A stretch of DNA of 64,000 bases from Clarkia xantiana subsp. parviflora. Its lineage: Eukaryota > Streptophyta > Magnoliopsida > Myrtales > Onagraceae. The stretch is taken from positions 10,309,747 through 10,373,746 of the forward strand of contig JAPTYO010000011.1 of the NCBI GenBank assembly GCA_036873135.1, given 5' to 3'. A program made the position numbers and the translations under genes. Shown piece by piece: positions 11,912 through 23,095 of the stretch. The notes below the pieces were generated by a model. That model searched no databases and was not told the DNA's origin. It saw nothing but the letters and a program-made list of their open reading frames with translations. Every line of letters begins with the position of its first letter. The stretch's first letter is position 1.

Positions 11912-12185
11912 TGTTAAATTACGTGGAGTAATCACAACGGAAACTTAAACATGGTATGTGCTAGTAATATCAATTACACAGCGGAAAGTTTACTTTTGTC
12001 CACTTTACCCCACCACAAATATTCGGTCGGCCTATATATTTGGGTAGGCCCAATTTTGGGCCTCCCATGTCAATTGGGATTTGGGTCTAGCCCAATTACC
12101 CTAATGTGACATTTACCCAAGTTCATTAGGTAAACTATACATATTATGGGCTACCAATTACGGCGCCCATCACCATATGCTTACA
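11912..12185 (-). repeat. 5' LTR of A1, internally deleted (274 bp)
   Basis: It has the same ends as the 3' LTR at 3649-4245 but lacks about 320 bp in the middle. In the intact LTR this part includes the TATA region, so the copy probably cannot start its own transcription. Confidence 0.85.
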
Positions 12186-12266
12186 CAGAGAACACCCTGA
12201 TTGGCGAAATTCACTCTGGAAGACCCCGAGTGGAAAGCCCACCTGGGGAAACCCAAGCAAGGGACT

Positions 12267-12291
12267 CCTTGCTCGGGTTACCCGAGCAAGG
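12267..12291 (+). other. Perfect 12-bp hairpin in Tat LTR
   Basis: CCTTGCTCGGGT pairs with ACCCGAGCAAGG around a single T. The sister LTR at 3508-3532 keeps the stem with one compensatory change (G-C to T-A) and one G-T wobble. Confidence 0.75.
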
Positions 12292-12542
12292 CCTTGGGGG
12301 TACCCCTCCGGGTACCTCCATCCGTCCAGACGAGCCCCCCTATTCCGGACCCCCATCCTAGGACGATATTTCGCTCGGGGCTTACCCTTAGAGGCCACAC
12401 ACTTACAATTGATCATGATAAACTCATTTACGGTCGAACCGGGGTCAAAGAGACCTTATTTACGGTCAAGGCCAACTCATATTACGAAACTGCCACAACC
12501 GGACCAGAGAACCAATGGAACTGGGGTGGTCTGATAGAAACT

Positions 12543-12551
12543 CTATAAATA
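12543..12551 (+). promoter_or_regulatory. TATA box of Tat LTR
   Basis: CTATAAATA lies about 150 bp before the first gag Met and is followed by CT-rich tracts typical of a plant LTR leader. Confidence 0.5.
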
Positions 12552-12695
12552 TAGTGCTCATCCCCTCATTTGAAGGTAATCACTCTCTCTCTAAGCTCAC
12601 CCTCTCTCTAGAAGCTCTCAATGACATAAGCTTCAGAGTGGGCTTACCGGGACCCCCGGTGCCCTTTTGCAGGTAAGCGAGGAAAGGAGAAGATC

Positions 12696-14371
12696 GTGAA
12701 GAAGAAGCCCGTCAAGGAGAAGATCGAGAAGGAGAAGCCCACAGAGAAGACTCGTGTGCAAACACTGGCGTCATCTACTAGACTCGAACAAGAAGCACGT
12801 TGCTACTACTTGCGATCGATGGCTACAACAAGGAAGCAAGTTGGGGGGGGGGGGCCGAGCAGGCAGCCACCTGCGGGAGAAAACATCCAAGCACCCACAT
12901 GGGGGAACATGCAAGTTCTGGTGGTAAGCCAACAGGCAACCATCGACAGAGAACGGAAGGGAGCAAGAAACGAGGAACACACACCTCCTAAGGAACAAAA
13001 CTCCTCAACCAAATCCCGCTCGGAAGCGACGGTGAACCAGCCGCAACCTCAGCCACCCCAACAAGCAAGAACATACAACATCACTCCTGAACTAATGGCA
13101 GCATTAGAGGAAATGCTAGAAAGAATGGAGCGTCTAAGAACACACGTAAGGCAGGAACAACCAAGTTACCAAGCATTGCCTCCAAGGTCGAAGGGAGGAC
13201 ACCGGCATGCATATTCTAACTCCTTGAACCAGCAGCCCCACAGGGAAGGGGATATTACCAGTAAAGGAACATCAATTACCAGGCAGACAACGGTCAAGGA
13301 TATGCTGGACCCCAGAATTACCAAGGGTATGCGGCACCCCAAAATGGCCAAGGGTATGCTGGACCCCAAAATGGCCAAGGGTATGTTGGACCTCAAAACG
13401 GCCAAGGACATGCTGAGCCCCAAAACATCAAACAAAATATCGACCCTCAAAATGCAAGGCAACAGAACATAGCAGGAATAGCCCTCACGAAGGAGGAAAT
13501 CGAGGAGCTAATAGCTAAGAAGATCAAGGATTCCCTGGGAAGAGCAATGCACAAACTAAGAGACAGGGCCTCGCACCCTTTCACTCAGGAGGTGATCAAT
13601 GTAATGGTTCCACCAAATTTCATAGCGCTTCAGATAACGGACTATGTCGGAAAAGGAGACCCAATACAACATATCCAGAAGCACGAATCATCACTCTTAG
13701 GAAGAACGGCGGTGGAGGACCACTATGCAATGCTATTACCCTCAACACTAGCAGGAAATACTTCGTACTGTTCTTCAGTCTGCCTCAGGGATCGATCACC
13801 TCATGGGCAGACTTGATGGACATGTTTATCCAGCATACTTAGGTGAAAGGCAGCTCCTGAATGGAGACTCCGCACTGAATGATGTAAAGCAAGGGTACGA
13901 AGAAAGCTTGGCAAGCTATTACACGAGGTTCAACCAGAACATCTCCGACATAGCAGTGTTATCTGAAGGAGATATAGTTCGAGCCTTCGTAAGAAATCTG
14001 GGGCGTCGGGGGCACCTCTGGCGGACAGCGTGGAGGTAATGCCAATCAACTCACTGGAAGAAATGGCTGAGAGAGTAAAAGCTTATATCGATTTGGAGCG
14101 CGCACACTCAAATCGAAAGAAAGGCTATGAAGCACTGGAAAATGAGAACAAACCAGCAAAAGGAAAACCCCAACAGCCACAACATCAACAACGGGCCCCG
14201 AGAAGACTAGAGTGGATGCCCCAGGGAGGAGCAAGAGCCAATGAGCAACAAAGACCCCAAGGCATTCACAACATTGTATTTACCCCTCTGACAAGGGAAG
14301 CCTTAGTAATTTTTCAAGAGATGAAGAGGCTCAACCTATGGACTCTGCCAACGGACAAAAGAAGGGAATGA
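12696..14371 (+). pseudogene. Tat-like Gypsy gag, broken in several frames
   Basis: This is the capsid-type protein of a Ty3/Gypsy element. The first 258 codons (12696-13472) have a Lys/Glu-rich start, a Pro/Gln-rich linker (PQPQPPQQARTYN) and a coiled-coil-like stretch (LMAALEEMLERMERL). Near 13230 the sense frame shifts, and the GYAGPQNGQ repeats and KEEIEELIAKKI follow. The capsid core is recognisable at 13547-14039: HPFTQEVINVM, DYVGKGDPIQHIQ, then ALNDVKQGYEESLASYYTRFNQ and VRAFVRNLGRRG, the usual plant Gypsy gag order. It ends with SLEEMAERVKAYIDLE (14030-14371). At least three frameshifts separate the blocks, and a G12 run lies at 12843-12854. Confidence 0.75.
13298..13426 (+). repeat. 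27-bp minisatellite in gag encoding GYAGPQNGQ
   Basis: Nearly five 27-bp units encode GYAGPQNYQ, GYAAPQNGQ, GYAGPQNGQ, GYVGPQNGQ and a partial last unit (GHAEPQN). The unit is a multiple of three, so copies can be gained without breaking the frame. Confidence 0.75.
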
Positions 14372-14382
14372 TGGGAAATAAC

Positions 14383-15215
14383 TAAGAACGGTGGTGTGAA
14401 TACCACAATGCCGATGGACATCACACAGATAACTGCTTCCACCTCCAACGTGACATCGAAAACCTCATCCAAGAGGGCATGCTGAAAAGCTTTGTAAAAG
14501 ATGAAAGAAAAAGAGATAGGAGTCCTCAACCGAAGTACACCGGCAAAGGAAAGGGAAAAGAAAAGTGGAGGACTTCCCTCCCCAACAAAACAGAAAATTG
14601 ACCATCAACGTCATCCATGGTGGTCTAGCAGCAGAGGGAGAAGCCTCCAACTCAAGAGAGGTATATGTGGCCCAGGTCAATGAAATGCCACCATTCGGGA
14701 AACGCCAAAGGCCAGTCGAGAACATGAAAATAACATTCTCGGACGAGGACTTAGAGTATGTGGTATATCCACATGATGATGCTTTAGTAATCACGATGGA
14801 TATTGCCGGCTGCAACGTAAGAAGAATGTTAGTGGACGGAGACAGCTCCACATACATCCTTCACATCGACGTGGTTAGAGCAATAGGAAGGACAGAGCGG
14901 GATCTCATGCTGGTTTACTTCCCTTTTGTGAGCTTCGCAGGAGCAACCACATTCCCTCCGGGGATCATAACCCTCCCAGTAACCTTGGGCGAAGGTTGGA
15001 CACAAGTTCACTTGAAAATAACCTTTGTGGTGGTTGAAGAGCTAGGGGCATACAACGGAATATTGGGCCGCACGACCATCAACCTAAATTGCATAGTCCC
15101 ATCAATCGTCCACCAAAAGATGAAATTCCCGACACCAAATGGCATTAGAGAGGTATTGGGGGACCAAGCAGCGTCAAGGAAATGCTACATGAATGCCATG
15201 AGGAGAAGGGCATAA
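14383..15215 (+). pseudogene. Tat-like Gypsy nucleocapsid end and protease
   Basis: From about 14389, WCEYHNADGHHTDNCFHL is the atypical zinc-binding end of Tat-type gag, followed by DIENLIQEGML. The frame from 14565 to 15215 (216 codons) reads NVIHGGLAAEGEA, then ITFSDEDLEYVVYPHDDALVI, then MLVDGDSSTYILHIDV, the protease active site (usually V-D-N/T-G-S-S, here VDGDSS), then YNGILGRTTINLN and MKFPTPNGI, all in canonical order. The expected active-site Gly is displaced, so activity is doubtful. RT, RNase H and integrase do not follow. The protease cleaves the Gag-Pol precursor. Confidence 0.75.
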
Positions 15216-15465
15216 CGCAGACTGACAATCGCCTTTGTGGATGCCCCAAGAGGAAATTTGAAGGGAAGAATCAAGCAAGGGTGGAAAAACATGATGAAGG
15301 TGATGAAAGGAGCAGCAACCCAACTCCTAAGTGCAACAAGGGAAGTGTTCAAGAAGAGGAAAAGGAAGGAGTCCAATGAACAGGACATGGTAGAGGTCGA
15401 GGAGAAGGCAGAGGAAGAAAGAAAGAAGAGAAGAAGAGAAAGAAGGAAGGAAGAACTGTGCAGGC
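15216..15465 (+). other. Purine-rich Lys/Glu/Arg tract joining two gag fragments
   Basis: It is almost purely A/G over 15290-15460 and is open in more than one frame (EEERKKRRRERRKEEL). It lies at the junction between the protease fragment and a second gag fragment. I see no domain. Confidence 0.5.
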
Positions 15466-15987
15466 TTGGATGATATCCAACAAAAAGGAGATGAGCTGAT
15501 AAAAAGCTATTTCGTGAGGCTAGCGATGGTGGTTGAACTCAAAACAACCAGGAATGAATTTGTTAGGGCCTTCTTCAGGAACCTAAGGAGGGACGCCGAG
15601 GAATACTTCGGAGTAGAAGGGGACATCGCCACCATATCTTCAGTCGAATAATTCAACCATAAACTGTGGCAAGCCATACAAATAGAGGAAGAGCAAGAAA
15701 GGAGCTACTAAAGACTCAGTGACGGGCGGATAGTGCACTTCACACCTCTAAGGAGCGAGATAGAAGAGCCATACAACACAGTCCTCTATGACCGGATCCC
15801 ACCACCTATGGAATCATCAATGACCTTCATCGGAACAAAAGTAGAGGGATGGTGTGAATACCATAAGACCTGGGGTCATAGAACTAACAAATGCTTAGCC
15901 CTCAGGCTGGAGGTCGAAGAGGAAATCCACGCTGGACGCCTGGAGGAGGAGGTTGAATCAGAAGAGCTAGAGTTTGCCCCCACTTAG
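15466..15987 (+). pseudogene. Second Tat-like gag C-terminal fragment
   Basis: DDIQQKGDELIKSYFVRLAM and NEFVRAFFRNLRRDAEEYF (15466-15651) correspond to the same gag region as 13860-14039 but differ clearly, so they come from another family. After a stop near 15650, the reading continues to EGWCEYHKTWGHRTNKCLAL (about 15847-15905), again the atypical Cys/His nucleocapsid motif. A gag C-terminus downstream of a protease is out of order for a single element. It indicates recombination or insertion between two Tat relatives. It ends in an acidic tail (EEEVESEELEFAPT). The frame is truncated at both ends and non-functional. Confidence 0.7.
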
Positions 15988-16126
15988 AGTGGAGAGTATA
16001 TAAACCTTTTTTTTAATGTCTATGTATTAAAGTACTTGAAGGAGATCCACGGACTCCATTTAGACTTTCCTTATGTGTGAAGCGACAATGGAAATTAATG
16101 AATGAGATGTCTTTCCAGGAATTTAT

Positions 16127-16683
16127 TGTTGGCATAAGGTGTACGGGCGCCGTAAATGGTAGCCCTTTAATATATGTATATGTTACCTAAGTCAATTAGG
16201 TAAATGTCACATTAGGGTAGTTGGGCATGACCCAATACCCTAATGACATGAGAGGCCCAAAATTGGGCCTCCCTTATCCACTCCATTCCTCCTATATATA
16301 TAGAGGTGTATTGGGATTTTTACAATCAATTCATAACTCTCCTTAAGAGTAAATTGGAGTGAATTTCCCTCACTCATTAGTACAATATTCGGCCGGACCT
16401 TGTTCATCACCAAGGGTGTGCCAAATTGCTTTCGAGCAATCAATCCGAGGATCTGTCCCTGCCGAAGAACTGATCAGAGGATTTTCTGTGGAGCTATACT
16501 TCGTGGGACTTCTTTCTAAGAACTTGCACGAGGTTCCGACTGGTGGATCATGAACTCCTTCCACAACATCTTGGGCAAAGGAATCAACTTAAGGTATGTG
16601 CGAATTTTTCCGCTGCGTAATTGTGATTACTAGCACGTACTTGAATTTAGTGTTTCCTAGTGTTACGTCCCCGTAATCCAACG
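16127..16683 (+). repeat. 5' LTR of A2 (557 bp)
   Basis: It starts TGTTGGCATAAGGTG. Compared with the 3' LTR it lacks about 56 bp after GGCCTCCCTTAT. A TATA-like CCTATATATATAGAGG lies near 16290. The last base of the usual ...CCAACA appears as G (16683). Confidence 0.88.
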
Positions 16684-16684
16684 G

Positions 16685-16702
16685 TGGTATCAGAGCCAGG
16701 TT
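16685..16702 (+). other. A2 primer-binding site
   Basis: TGGTATCAGAGCCAGGTT matches the initiator-Met tRNA type of plant Copia, next to the 5' LTR. Confidence 0.9.
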
Positions 16703-18757
16703 TAGGATTTCATGATTTTGATAAACAAGTGTTCTTAAATTTTTAATGAACAATTTTAAACACATATTCGTGTTTCTAATCATTAAAAACTTTAAGTTTT
16801 CAGATTTTACATGTTTTTAAAGGGTTTCCGAAAATTTTATGTTCATATTTAAATTTGATGTTCATGATCTTCAAGAACAAGATGAGTTTTATCAAGAACA
16901 ATATTTGGATTCATGATCATAATGGTTATTTATGTTAAAATTTGACATTTTTTTCCAATTCTTGGTGTTTTTGGCCGAAAACCCTAGTGATTATTAGGTA
17001 AAAAAATTAATTTTTTATGGTGCAAGAAAGAAAAATTCGGCCGGCCTAGTATAGATATATTGGTTACCTTATTTTAATTTTATTAAAGATGACAATATAT
17101 CTATAAATTGGAAATATAAGGAAAAGATTCACATTATACAGTAAAATATATAAACTATCAATATATTTAGCTAAAAGATAGGGATAAAAATATATTGATA
17201 GGATTTAGTTACTTAAAAAGATTAAGAAGATATATTGTCTATATATTTTATCTCTGAACATATATTTGACAATAATTATATATATATGTTGGCCGTTGTT
17301 AATTGATTTACATCTTAAAGATAGAATCTTGACAATATTTATATATATTTATTAATAATAAATGCTGAATTATATATATATATATATAATATATATATTA
17401 GCAATGTTGGAAATTAATTTACATAATTAATATTTCTTGTGGGCTAAGTTAAGTTTTTGGTGGATTTTAAAACCCTATTTAGCTCAAGGAAGTATTTTGG
17501 TTTAACCCACTAGGGTTTATGGGCCAATCCAATTTGCTTTAACGGAGCGGGTTAAACCAATCCGGTTTTCTTAATCGGACTAACCTAGATGGGTAGGGTT
17601 GGACCTAGGTAACTAAGTGAATCAAAACCGAACCGGTTTTGAGTGATGAACCGAAAACCTATTTATTAAACTGATTCGGACCGAACCAGATTTTAATTGA
17701 ACCGGACCGAACCCGAACCGGATTTATTGGACCGAACCGAACCGGATTTTAAATTGACTACACCGAAATTTTTAAGTCAATTTAATAAAATAGGATGTCA
17801 AACTTTTATAATCCAAATGTTTTGAAGTTTAAAATTAGCCTAAACTGTGCTCAAAATGTATAAATTCCACATTTTAAATAAACCTTTGCCCGGTTACGAT
17901 TATGGGGATGGATCTCGGAAATGCATGTTTTAGGGACTGGTTTAAATTAGTGGGCTGAATTGCAATTGTTTACTTTCGGCTATATATTTTAATATAATTA
18001 GAACTGTCGACTTGACTAAGTCAAGCTAGCTGAAAATTATATTATGAGCTATGCTCTGGGATTTAAATATATGGTTTGCGCAATAGGATAGACATGTTGT
18101 GATGATAGGAATTGCCTAGGATTCATGTCTAGAAATTCGCATGATTGATTGTAAGCATGAATTGCAAATCAGCCCCTAATATTTTAAAAGTGTTTAAAAC
18201 GAAAATCCAGTCGCCAATTATGCATGTTTATGGAAGTTTCATGTATGACACGTATGCTAGGATGTTGAGGATTTAATAGAATGTGATAGTTTACTTTAAA
18301 GTAGAATTATATATGCTAGCATGAGTTCCTCGGAACATTAGACGCATGACGCGTATGCATGATGTTTGGTTTGGCCGATTTTATGGCATGATGTGATAAT
18401 TTGCTAAGTGTAGTAGAATTATATATGCATGCGTAAATTTGTCGGATACTTTCAAAATAAAAAGGGTCTTGGGAAAGCCAAGATCGGGTATGCATATTTT
18501 TTAAAATATTCCCGTTCCGGTAATTTTCGATAGAAAAACGTTTTCAAAAAGACTGATCTATTAGATTGAAGACGACGATGGTGTGAACTCTTTCACGGAC
18601 CCTCTTCCCTTGGTTTATTGGGGGTTGGTTTGGTCTAGATGACTGAATGATCACTATTTGTCGTATTCCATCTTAATAGATAGTCCGATGTTTGCAATTC
18701 TTTTTCAAAATGTTAATGTCTTCCTGATCATGCATGATTATCAATGTGTTAGTTTTC
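16703..18757 (+). other. A2 leader
   Basis: Two kilobases without a credible frame. It holds AT repeats (about 17090-17400) and a GAACCGAACCGG-rich tract (17530-17760). The last 200 bases before gag carry GTGAACTCTTTCAC, conserved in all five family-A copies and able to form a short hairpin. Confidence 0.6.
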
Positions 18758-19417
18758 ATGGCTGGGTCGGTACGCTTTTATAAACCATGCAATATGGATG
18801 GTATGGATTATGAGGCATTGAGTGAAATGGTAAGAGAACGACCTATAGCATGCGATACACACGGCTGTATCATGGCTATAAGAAGAAAGATGTTGGTGCC
18901 GCCGGACAGCAACCTAGTTCCCCGAACATGGGATATAGGCTTGGGAGATAAAAGAGCTTGTAAGGTGATATTGACGTCCTTGGACAAAGAGGTTGCAGAG
19001 GACTTCACACTTAATTATTCAGCTGTTCAGCTTTGGGCCGCCCTTAAACTCTGTTTTGGTAGTGGAAAGGCAGCCGAAGCCAGAAAAGTAATAATGGAGT
19101 ATGTTGACCTTCTTTCAAATGACACCAGCGTAAAACCTGTGTGTAACCAAAGGATCGAGAGGTCCAATTGGAGAAACATAATCAATATCGTACAGGGATA
19201 TCCGATATCATGGTTTGCTGATGACTATGGACTAGGTTACTTAATCGATGCAGTTAAGTATACCATGTTCTTATTCAAGGAAAGCAACCAAAGGAGACTG
19301 AAAAGTTCCACTGTGCAACACCGCAAGAGGACAAAGAAAATAGCAGAGGAAATTGGATCAAATTGGTCCTCAAACGAGATCCGTAGTATGACAAATACTG
19401 CTGATTTTGTACCGTAA
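18758..19417 (+). CDS. A2 gag-like protein
   Basis: The frame opens at 18734, but the Met at 18758 is preferred because A1 also has it (MAGSVRFYKPCNMDGMDY). About 219 residues remain open. The N-terminus carries the DYEALSEMVRE Trp-type block with the Trp lost. The middle (DKRACKVILTSLDKEVAEDF, then SAVQLWAALKLCF) fits helical Copia gag, and the end is basic (QHRKRTKKIAEE). No CCHC knuckle is present. The product would be a capsid-like protein. The open frame of A2 and the A1 homologue suggest gag function was kept until fairly recently. The call is by position and pattern. Confidence 0.6.
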   Translation: MAGSVRFYKPCNMDGMDYEALSEMVRERPIACDTHGCIMAIRRKMLVPPDSNLVPRTWDIGLGDKRACKVILTSLDKEVAEDFTLNYSAVQLWAALKLCFGSGKAAEARKVIMEYVDLLSNDTSVKPVCNQRIERSNWRNIINIVQGYPISWFADDYGLGYLIDAVKYTMFLFKESNQRRLKSSTVQHRKRTKKIAEEIGSNWSSNEIRSMTNTADFVP

Positions 19418-20721
19418 AAGGTACACCTCGTTTGCCATATATATATATATATATATATGAAACCGTTAAATGTTTTACATCACTAAAGTCATCTGATATA
19501 ATTCACTTGTGAATTTCTTTCAGGGACATTGGTGAAAATGGATGAAGTTTTCCTTTTCAACATTTTCCTTTCACTCTTTGGCTTTGTTATATATCTTGGT
19601 TCAAGAACCAATGTATTTAAATTCTCTTATTAATAATGAATGCCTGGAATTAGTTAATTGTGATTCGGAATTATTGAATAAAGTAGCAACCACTCAGTTC
19701 ATGATACGGTCTACTTGTCAAAATTAATCGACCCGGTTAAACGGGACCGATCCGAAACGAACAACTAACTCTAGGATCCTCCAGTAAAACGGATGGATCA
19801 AACAACATAACAATCACTCATCAAAACATCCATTGATTGCATAGTTCTTAAAGCTAAACCAACCAAATTTCTTATTTGTTAGTAATCCATTAAAATAATA
19901 AATTCCGTAGTAATTGAACATGTTCAAAACCGATTAGATTAAATTGATTTAAATTTGAAACGAAATGATTTAAACCATGGGATAAACTGGTTTTAGGCGC
20001 CACTCGCGCGTGTACCTCGAAAGACGGAACACATCGTTTCAAAGTACAAATTTAAAGCTGAAATGTTTTAATGAAATGAATGCTGAATTTTCGTTTATAC
20101 TCATTGATTATTTGTACAAAAGCAAGAGGTACGCCTTAAAGGGTACCACGAGCTAGTATAATATCAATTCATGCATAATCGTAAGCCCAATGCATAATTC
20201 AAGAGGTGTATAAGTCTCTGAATGAGTTAACAAACGAAAGGAAGTAGTCGGTAAAATGACTCTCCCACTATTAGCTTTGAACGATAAGTCTGGCGAGGCA
20301 TTCATTTTAGAAAACACTTCAAGAAGCATAATCTAAAACTATATAATGTTAGAATTCGACGAATCACGAGATGAAGTATCGTTGACTCGCATAAATGTAA
20401 TTCTTTGCTTCACGAAAATCGGTCGAAACACGTTGCCATAAACTAGCTAAAGGAAATGATATGGGTTACTCCTTATCAAAGTGCGACATTAATTTGCGCA
20501 TTAAAAACAAGTATTTGGATAAAGAGTATCAAAACACTCTTAGTCAATTCATGTTTAAAATTAGCTTCAAATTATGGTGCCGTGGTCGAATATTAAACAT
20601 TACAAAGCTTGAGGACGAAATTCTAACGCTTATAAAACAGACGAAGTCTTGATCGAGTGGGAGATTTGGCGGCGATTCCCAGGTCCCACTTACTTCGAGT
20701 GGGAGATTTGACACAGCACAA
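19418..20721. other. A2 central block without protease or integrase
   Basis: It contains a short TA repeat (19438-19458) and sequence shared with the other four family-A copies. I looked for D-S/T-G-A, HHCC and HTPQQNG-type integrase motifs on the sense strand and found none. Two short frames (19542-19727, 20461-20652) have no recognisable domain. Confidence 0.65.
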
Positions 20722-20783
20722 GTGAATGAAATGGTAAATGATGATGGAGACATTATCATAGTAAACCCAGTGGGAGGGCTCCC

Positions 20784-20830
<47 letters not shown>

Positions 20831-22756
20831 ACACTCAAATCAATAATGCTGTTAATGCGAATCAAGTTGAACCTGAGAATCACGTTGTTGAACCACCAGA
20901 TGAAAATCCAATAACGACACAACTACCCATTGTTCCCAGTGGGAGTGGATTAACCAACTCGGTTCCAGGTCCTAGTGATAAAGAATTAACCTCGGAGGTA
21001 GAATCCCGAGACCGAGAGGACGTCCAAGGAAAGTTTTCAGTCAAGGTTCAAGCACTGCCATTATTCCCAGCGAGAGTGATGCTCCGATAAGAAGCATTAT
21101 TCCGAGTGGGAGTATCGATCAAACTCAAGATGGGACAAACGAGCCTAGACGAATTCAAAGGCAACGAACTTCTCCCAAGAATTATCCCATTGAAAGAGGT
21201 GAAATACTAACTATAATGTCTGTTGATGAACCGGTAATGGTTAAGCAAGAAATGGAAGGACCTCAAGCGAAGGAATGGAGGAAAGCAATGGAGGAAGAGA
21301 TCGCCTCAATGAAAGCCAATTCAGTATGGTCTTTAGTTGATATACTTGCTAAACGCAGAGCTATAGGGGCTAAGTGGGTTTTGAAGCTCAAACTCACTGC
21401 TGATGGAGAAATCGAGCAATACAAAGTCCGACTTGTTGCGAAAGGATATACCCAGCTGCACGAAGTGAACTTTGATGAAACATACTCACCGACTGTGCGT
21501 TACACCACGGTCAGGGCCATCCTTGCCCTCGTTGCATGCCTCGATCTCGAGCTGCACCAAATGGATGTTAAGACCACATTCCTCCACGGAAACCTGGAGG
21601 AAGAGATCTACATGGAACAGCCAGAGGGTTTCATTACTCCTGGCAACGAACAAAAATTTGTAAACTCCACAGGTCTATCTACGGTCTTAAACAATCGTCT
21701 CAGCAATGGTATCGCAGGTTCCACGAGGAAATCGTTGGAAACGGATTCGTGAACCTCCATGAGGATCCCTGCGTATACACTAAGACCTCCGGATCTAAGT
21801 ACGTCATCTTAACATTGTACGTGGATGAAATACTCATTAATGCAAACGATTTGAGTCATGAAACAATCGTAGTCCTGTTAGCATCAGTATTTGAGATGAA
21901 AGACATGGGAGAGGCCACGTACATCTTAGGCATTAAAATCGCCAGAGACCGTGCCGCCCGAAGATTGTGTCTATCTCCAGAATCATACATCAACAAACTG
22001 TTGAAAATATTTAGAATGCTAGATGCCAAACCAGTGGAGACGCCGGTTGTGTTCGGGTGCGCGCTGTCAAAGCGTGATGGACCGAAAAACCAGCAGGAGC
22101 GTGACCAGATGAAGGGCGCAGAGTATTTGAGCATGGTCGGAAGTCTGATGTACGCCATGCTCTGCACTCGCCCAGACATCTGTTACGCCGTGGGCCTAGT
22201 AGCAAGATTCCAATCAGACCCCAGCTATCAACATTTAAAAGCCGTAAAACGAAATATACGTTATCTGAAAGGTAATGCCGACTACGTTCTGTGCTATGAG
22301 GGCAGGAAGATAGAATTGACCGGTTTCAGTGACGGCGACCATGGTGGCGATCCAGATGATCGTAAGTCCACCACAGGAGGGGTATTCCTTCTTCCTAATG
22401 CCGCCATTTCATGGACGAGCAAGAAGCAATCATGTTTCGCGATGTCTACGATGGAATCGGAATTCGTTGCCCTCTCCAAAAACGCACAAGAAGCGGTCTG
22501 GCTGAAAAGACTTCTTACTGCATTGCTAGGCACTGACAAAGAGAGTAAGCCTGTGATGGTATACTCTGACAGTCACGCAGCCATTGCGGCAGTTAAGAAT
22601 CCAAAGTACCATAGTAGGACTAAGCACATTGATGTGAAATATAATTATGCTAAATCTGTAGTGGAAGACAATATAATCACTTTAGAATACTTGTCCACAG
22701 ACAATATGGTGGCGGATCCACTAACTAAGCCTTTACGCAAATGTGGCTTGTATTAG
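20722..22756 (+). pseudogene. A2 reverse transcriptase-RNase H with one frameshift and altered YVDD
   Basis: The linker (20722-21090) contains the poly-C tract. RT starts at 21216: [67 protein letters not shown]. The frame then shifts near 21650-21750 and continues at 21749-22756: NLHEDPCVYTKTSG, LTLYVDEILI (21818-21829), ATYILGIKIARD, then RNase H with FSDGDHGGDPDDRKST, TMESEFVAL and VYSDSHAAIAAV, and KYHSRTKHIDVKY. The second catalytic Asp of YVDD is Glu, which is expected to cripple polymerase activity. The C-terminus ends early (PLRKCGLY), missing the usual REIFEKHVKLLGL tail through a small deletion. Confidence 0.82.
20785..20830 (+). repeat. Poly-C tract, 46 consecutive C
   Basis: A run of 46 C inside the A2 linker, preceded by CTCCCT. 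The matching place in A4 (about 53445-53465, complemented) has only a short C run, so this is an expansion. It encodes poly-Pro in one frame; its true length is uncertain because such tracts are hard to sequence. Confidence 0.9.
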
Positions 22757-23095
22757 TGATAACATTTTGATTATTGAAAGTTATATTTTGATCGAATAAA
22801 GAATTGCAAATTGAGTACATGATTTATCGACGTCATGCTGAATAATTAACATCGGATTTTACGGTCTATAAACTAAGTCGTTGGAGGATGTAAAAGTTCT
22901 CTGTTCAAAATTATGTCGAATGTGGACATTGCCTCGTCACACATGCACGGTCGTCTTGTAGGTGAGGGGATCTCTACCATAACAAGATCGGCTAAGAACC
23001 AAGGGGATAAACCTGGTTACAAGAAACGATCACCTATTCTCGGTAAAACGCGACTTAATCCTCATTTTGTAAATCACCGTGATGGACTTCGTCCG

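Larger units (their letters stand above)
3649..12185 (-). mobile_element. Copia family-A copy A1, both LTRs present
   Basis: An 8.5-kb element on the minus strand. In plus coordinates it holds a 3' LTR (3649-4245), a 1.1-kb 3' non-coding block, decayed RT-RNase H (5371-7290), a 1.5-kb block without coding sense, gag (8814-9311), a 2.6-kb leader with a MITE, the primer site (11898-11910) and a shortened 5' LTR (11912-12185). It inserted into a Tat LTR. No protease or integrase motif is visible. Frameshifts in pol and the 320-bp loss from the 5' LTR mark it as an old copy. Confidence 0.85.
12186..12690 (+). repeat. Right part of the Tat LTR (U3 end, R, U5)
   Basis: It continues the LTR broken at 3648. 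It holds a perfect 12-bp hairpin (12267-12291), a TATA box (12543-12551, CTATAAATA) followed by CT-rich leader sequence, and GC-rich sequence up to TTTTGCAG. The exact LTR end and primer site could not be identified; TTTTGCAG/GTAAG also resembles splice-site sequence. The first gag Met follows at 12696. Confidence 0.6.

Noticed and set aside
13166..13462. 98-codon minus-strand frame with repeated SIPLAILG
   Set aside because: It is the antisense of the GYAGPQNGQ minisatellite in the gag.
20722..21090. Poly-Pro protein domain
   Set aside because: The Pro run is the translation of the C46 expansion; other copies lack it.
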